Shown here piece after piece: positions 7,522 to 10,001 of a DNA stretch of 10,001 nucleotides. The notes under the pieces are model-generated. The model was given only the letters and a program-made list of their open reading frames with translations. It was not told the origin of the DNA and searched no databases. Each line of letters begins with the position of its first letter. The first letter of the stretch is position 1. Source of the stretch: JANRKT01 sp033763355 (GTDB taxonomy: Bacteria; Bacteroidota; Bacteroidia; Chitinophagales; Chitinophagaceae); assembly GCA_033763355.1 (NCBI GenBank), contig JANRKT010000103.1, positions 1-10,001 on the forward strand. The letters run 5' to 3'. The translations under genes were made by a program, and so were the position numbers.

Positions 7522-7992
7522 ATGGCTGAACCGAACATCAAACTCATTGAAGCCCTGAGGGAAACGGCCGGGAGGCTGCGTAACGGCGCCTATTATGCAT
7601 GAGGCCATCATGGCGGCTGCAACTGCGGCAATTTGCTGCAGGTGGTAACACAGCACAGCAAGGAAGAAATATTAAAATTTGCACATACCGGCATTGGCGA
7701 ATGGACGGAATTATCAGAAGATTACTGCCCGGTAAATGATAAGCCTGTTGATTATATTGTTTCGCAATTGTGCAGGCTGGGTTTAACAACATCCGATATT
7801 CATAACCTTGAATACCTTGAAGACCGTGAAGTGCTGGAAAATTTACCAGGCGGTTTCCGCTGGCTGCAGAAAAATGTAAGGGAAGATGTGATTGTTTATT
7901 TTGAAGCTTTTGCTGATTTGCTGGAGATGAAACTGGCGCAGAAAATGAAGCTGTATTCTCATAAAACTGAAATTTACCCTGTAATGGGGTAA
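7522..7992 (+). pseudogene. Conserved protein of unknown function interrupted by an in-frame TGA (7600-7602)
   Basis: Reading from the ATG at 7522 gives MAEPNIKLIEALRETAGRLR, then NGAYYA, a TGA codon at position 27 (7600-7602), and continues in the same frame as GHHGGCNCGNLLQVVTQHSKE and on to the TAA at 7990-7992, 156 codons in all. The text on both sides of the stop joins into one protein that I believe is a conserved Bacteroidota family, in which the sequence around this point is, from memory, YYAWGHHGxCNCGN; a TGG-to-TGA change would explain it. The N-terminal HH...CNC cluster hints at metal binding, and the C-terminal part is helical and acidic (LGLTTSDIHNLEYLEDREVL). After the stop there is no nearby ATG in frame, only a TTG at 7633, so an intact product would need readthrough. 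The alternatives are a real nonsense mutation, a sequencing error, or UGA recoding. A terminator follows the gene. Confidence 0.75.
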
Positions 7993-8025
7993 ATATTTTC
8001 TGTAAAACTTCTGAATATATTTTTT

Positions 8026-8058
8026 ACCTCCGGTTGATTCTTTAGCTCCGGAGGTTTT
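8026..8058 (+). terminator. Intrinsic terminator after the interrupted gene
   Basis: ACCTCCGG (8026-8033) pairs perfectly with CCGGAGGT (8048-8055) across a 14-nt loop and is followed by TTTTAATTTG. It lies 33 bp after the stop at 7992 and before the lipoprotein start. Confidence 0.7.
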
Positions 8059-8071
8059 AATTTGTGTAAAA

Positions 8072-8615
8072 ATGTTATTCATGAAGATATCTAATATTAT
8101 TACCGCACTGATATTTATCATTTCGCTTTTTTCCTGTACAGCAACCATCACCAAAGAAGATGCACAAGGCAGGAAGGAAACCACTGCCGTTTCCATCGGG
8201 GGAACAAAAACAAGGAACAATATTGAATTAAATGCAAACGGGCTGAAGGCAGAGCAGGCTTTTCTTGTATATGAAGACGGCAGCCTTGCTGCCGGAAGAC
8301 AATAAAGTAAAAGTAAACCAGAAAGTGATCCTGCGGCTTGTGATGTCAGGATGGAAAGAGGAGGGCGGAAAAGTTTACCCTGGCGCATCTGAAAAAATTT
8401 CTACAAATGACGGTACTGTTTTCCTTGATGAAAAAGATTTATTCACAGCATACGATGTAACGGGCGTTTCTCCCGAAGATGCCAAAATGATTACCCTCAG
8501 CGCCAAAATTACCCAGATTGACAAACTGTATGATTATTTTCTCGTTTCTTTCCGCGTATGGGATAAAAAGGGCAATGGTGAAGTGAGCGGCTCGTATAAA
8601 CTTTACCTGGATTAA
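8072..8615 (+). pseudogene. Small lipoprotein gene split by a one-base frameshift near 8285
   Basis: The first part (8072 onward; Met at 8081 is an equally good start) encodes a lipoprotein signal peptide ending in the lipobox LFSC (Cys22), followed by a polar segment up to LVYEDGS. The original frame then runs AAGRQ and stops at 8303-8305. Dropping one C at about 8284-8285 lets YEDGS continue directly as LLPEDNKVKVNQKVILRL in the +1 frame to the TAA at 8613-8615. The downstream part (GWKEEGGKVYPGASEKI, DGTVFLDEKDLF, ITLSAKITQIDKLYDYFLVSFRVWDKKG) looks like a well-kept beta-rich domain and has no plausible start of its own, because the Met at 8265 lies inside the upstream frame. The repaired protein would have about 180 residues anchored in a membrane facing the periplasm or surface. 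Function is unknown. A strong terminator follows 21 bp after the stop. Confidence 0.8.
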
Positions 8616-8636
8616 AACATTGCTTAATAAATAAAC

Positions 8637-8666
8637 AATAGCGGGAACTTTCTTCCCGCTATTTTT
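8637..8666 (+). terminator. Strong intrinsic terminator between the lipoprotein and the M23 gene
   Basis: An 11-bp perfect stem (8637-8647 with 8653-8663, core GCGGGAA / TTCCCGC) has a 5-nt loop and ends in a T tract (8662-8666). It closes the lipoprotein unit and ends only 5 bp before the next start codon at 8672. Confidence 0.88.
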
Positions 8667-8671
8667 GTAAT

Positions 8672-9382
8672 ATGACCAGGGCGCATGAGCTATCACACAT
8701 TCTAAAGAAACATTGCAGCAGCTTTCATTCCGTTGTACCCTTTAACTCCGATACTGATAAATTATTCAAGCTTGATTTTACGGAGAACAACAAAGAACTC
8801 ACATCGTCAGTAATTGATAACATAAATAATTTCTGTTCTTACATTAATGATAAGCTGCAACAATCCGGCAGCAGGTATGGCATTGGCGGTTATGCGGAGC
8901 ACCGGACAGTTTACAGCCGGAGTAAAGTTTTTGATGCAGATAAACCGGGTGAGGAACCCCGCCGTTTACACCTCGGTGTTGACATCTGGGGACCGGCCGG
9001 AACCCCGGTGTATGCTTTTATAGGAGGCATGATACACAGTTTTGCTTTTAATAACAGGTTGGGCGATTATGGCGCAACACTGGTCCTTCTCCACCAGCTG
9101 GATGGGTTTCCTTTCTATACGCTTTACGGGCACATCAGCCTTGCAGACATCAGCAATATAAAAGAAGGACAGTATGTAACACATGGGCAGCAAATAGCAA
9201 AGTTTGGTGAGCCGTTTGAGAACGGGCATTGGCCGCCGCACCTGCATTTCCAGGTAATTGTTGATATGGAACTGAATGAAGGGGATTACCCAGGCGTTTG
9301 TAAAAATTCGGAAAGGGAAAAATATTTAAGCAATTGCCCGGACCCGGATGCCATTCTTCAGCTTAACCGGTTTTTAATTTAA
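8672..9382 (+). CDS. M23 (LytM/lysostaphin-type) metallopeptidase-family protein without signal peptide
   Basis: This 236-residue protein carries the M23 zinc-peptidase core: RLHLGVDIW with H100 and D104 as first ligands, YGH at 152-154, and PHLHF with H190 and H192 as the catalytic/ligand pair. The G-x-P-V-Y-A and G-D-Y-G-A-T-L-V-L-L strands between them are also typical. Active members cut peptide cross-links in peptidoglycan. The N-terminal 90 residues are a polar, family-specific region (SRYGIGGYAEHRTVYSRSKVF), and a Cys-containing tail follows the core (YPGVCKNSEREKYLSNCPDPD). No signal peptide or membrane segment is seen at the chosen start, so how it would reach the wall is unclear. 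ATG 8672 lies directly behind a terminator, leaving little room for an own promoter; a later start such as an internal Met is not supported, as no other Met occurs before the core. Confidence 0.87.
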   Translation: MTRAHELSHILKKHCSSFHSVVPFNSDTDKLFKLDFTENNKELTSSVIDNINNFCSYINDKLQQSGSRYGIGGYAEHRTVYSRSKVFDADKPGEEPRRLHLGVDIWGPAGTPVYAFIGGMIHSFAFNNRLGDYGATLVLLHQLDGFPFYTLYGHISLADISNIKEGQYVTHGQQIAKFGEPFENGHWPPHLHFQVIVDMELNEGDYPGVCKNSEREKYLSNCPDPDAILQLNRFLI

Positions 9383-9438
9383 AATGCAAAATATAAGGAT
9401 AATCAGGCTTTGGGTTTAGTTGCAAACAATAAATGAAT

Positions 9439-9720
9439 TTACAATGCCATGCTACCGCAAATACCCAAACCAATCAGCAGGAAAATACCAACCGTAAGTA
9501 TCATGGCTTTGCCCAGTTCTTTGTTTTTATTGCCGGCCGCATAAACAATACCCACTATTAACTGAACAAGTAATGACAAGGGCGCAATTACCAGCAATGC
9601 TAACAGCCACCCGAGAGTAGCATCATTGCCTTTAAGTACTGTTAACGGCAACATCAGTACAATTCCTGCAAGAAGGTTATAAAGAAAAGATTTCAGCAGG
9701 TATTTCTGAAACTGGTTCAT
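9439..9720 (-). CDS. Small three-helix membrane protein of unknown function
   Basis: The 93-residue product has a short basic N-terminus (MNQFQKYLLKS) and three hydrophobic segments at about 12-29, 37-62 and 72-91, the second and third separated by a polar loop GNKNKELGK. It is likely an inner-membrane protein; I do not recognise the family. Its ATG (9718-9720) overlaps the TGA of the upstream gene (9717-9719) in an ATGA arrangement, so the two are probably translated from one mRNA with coupling. It converges on the M23 gene with a 56-bp gap in which I see no convincing terminator hairpin. Confidence 0.7.
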   Translation of the reverse strand: MNQFQKYLLKSFLYNLLAGIVLMLPLTVLKGNDATLGWLLALLVIAPLSLLVQLIVGIVYAAGNKNKELGKAMILTVGIFLLIGLGICGSMAL

Positions 9721-10001
9721 GTGCGGAAGGTAACCAATTCTTCTCTTTCAGCCTGCAACTGCTTTACATATTCTTCCTTTTCATCCCGGTAAAATAAATT
9801 CATGGTTTCAAATGGAATGATGCGTCCGTCTTTATGCACTATATGCACGCAGCTTTTTTTAATGGCCCTTACATCAAAGTCCCATGCGTCAATAAACCGC
9901 ATGATGATGATGCGGAAAAGATTTTCATAATTTAAACCAGGGGCATGTATTTGCGGTAAACAACAAAGCAGCTGTTTCATGTTTTCTTCCACCCGGTCAA
10001 C
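9717..10001 (-). CDS. C-terminal part of a conserved protein, possibly radical SAM family (5' end outside window)
   Basis: The frame is open to the window edge (VDRVEENMKQLLCC...), so the GTG at 9992 and the ATG at 9980 are probably internal and this is the C-terminal 94 codons of a longer gene. The segment MRFIDAWDFDVRAIKKSCVH followed by GRIIPFETMNLFYRD (about residues 57-73 of the visible part) resembles, from memory, the C-terminal end of a Bacteroidota radical SAM protein family; the CxxxC cluster that would prove it lies outside the window. A charged helix (EEYVKQLQAEREEL) ends the protein. Its stop overlaps the start of the small membrane protein by 4 bp. The family call is tentative; the existence of the gene is well supported by the clean open frame and the overlap. 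Confidence 0.6.
   Translation of the reverse strand, partial: VDRVEENMKQLLCCLPQIHAPGLNYENLFRIIIMRFIDAWDFDVRAIKKSCVHIVHKDGRIIPFETMNLFYRDEKEEYVKQLQAEREELVTFRT

Noticed and set aside
7600..7602. Alternative genetic code with UGA as a sense codon
   Set aside because: Other genes here use TGA as a normal stop (for example the enolase-family gene at 5036-5038 and the gene ending at 9717) and TGG for Trp.
8660..8667. TATTTTTG, a perfect match to the Bacteroidota -7 promoter box TAnnTTTG, just before the M23 gene
   Set aside because: It is made of the terminator's right arm and T tract, no TTTG -33 box lies at the proper distance, and transcription would start at or after the ATG at 8672.
1..10001. 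CRISPR arrays, tRNA or rRNA genes, insertion sequences, phage genes
   Set aside because: No regularly spaced direct repeats, cloverleaf-like segments or transposase/integrase motifs were seen on either strand.

Overview
The window looks like a chromosomal segment of a Bacteroidota bacterium, most likely of the Chitinophagaceae type. The evidence is a SusD/RagB outer-membrane lipoprotein tail at the left edge, genes without purine-rich Shine-Dalgarno sequences, AT-rich spacers, and several protein families that I recognise mainly from this phylum. All assignments come from reading the sequence; no search was run.

Positions 1-700 hold the 3' end of a SusD-like gene (the usual partner of a SusC TonB-dependent transporter, which would lie upstream) and a clear intrinsic terminator at 673-704. 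Positions 803-6239 hold four genes on the + strand that look like a sugar-acid catabolic cluster: an IlvD/Edd-family pentonate-type dehydratase, an RraA/HMG-aldolase-like protein with a Sec signal peptide, an enolase-superfamily (mandelate racemase-type) protein with a twin-arginine signal, and a BASS-family sodium-coupled carboxylate transporter. The gaps are 70, 59 and 115 bp; the last is almost filled by a long imperfect inverted repeat (5040-5127). Two of the enzymes carry export signals while the IlvD enzyme does not. A plausible reading is that an acid sugar is dehydrated and perhaps cleaved in the periplasm, that a keto-acid product enters through the BASS carrier, and that a second acid sugar is dehydrated in the cytoplasm by the IlvD enzyme. 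The substrate is unknown.

Positions 6335-7381 (- strand) encode a secreted two-domain protein of unknown function with a proline-rich linker. Positions 7522-8615 (+ strand) contain two consecutive damaged genes: a 156-codon conserved protein interrupted by an in-frame TGA at 7600-7602, and a small lipoprotein split by a one-base frameshift near 8285. Each is followed by a good intrinsic terminator (8026-8058 and 8637-8666). Positions 8672-9382 encode an M23 (LytM-type) metallopeptidase-family protein without an evident signal peptide. At the right edge, on the - strand, lie the C-terminal part of a protein that may belong to a radical SAM family (cut by the window end) and, overlapping its stop by 4 bp, a small three-helix membrane protein.

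No rRNA, tRNA, CRISPR array, transposase or phage gene was seen, and no stretch longer than 300 bases lacks a gene. The observations most worth checking are the exported sugar-acid enzymes beside a keto-acid type carrier, the altered active site of the enolase-superfamily member, and the two neighbouring gene lesions.
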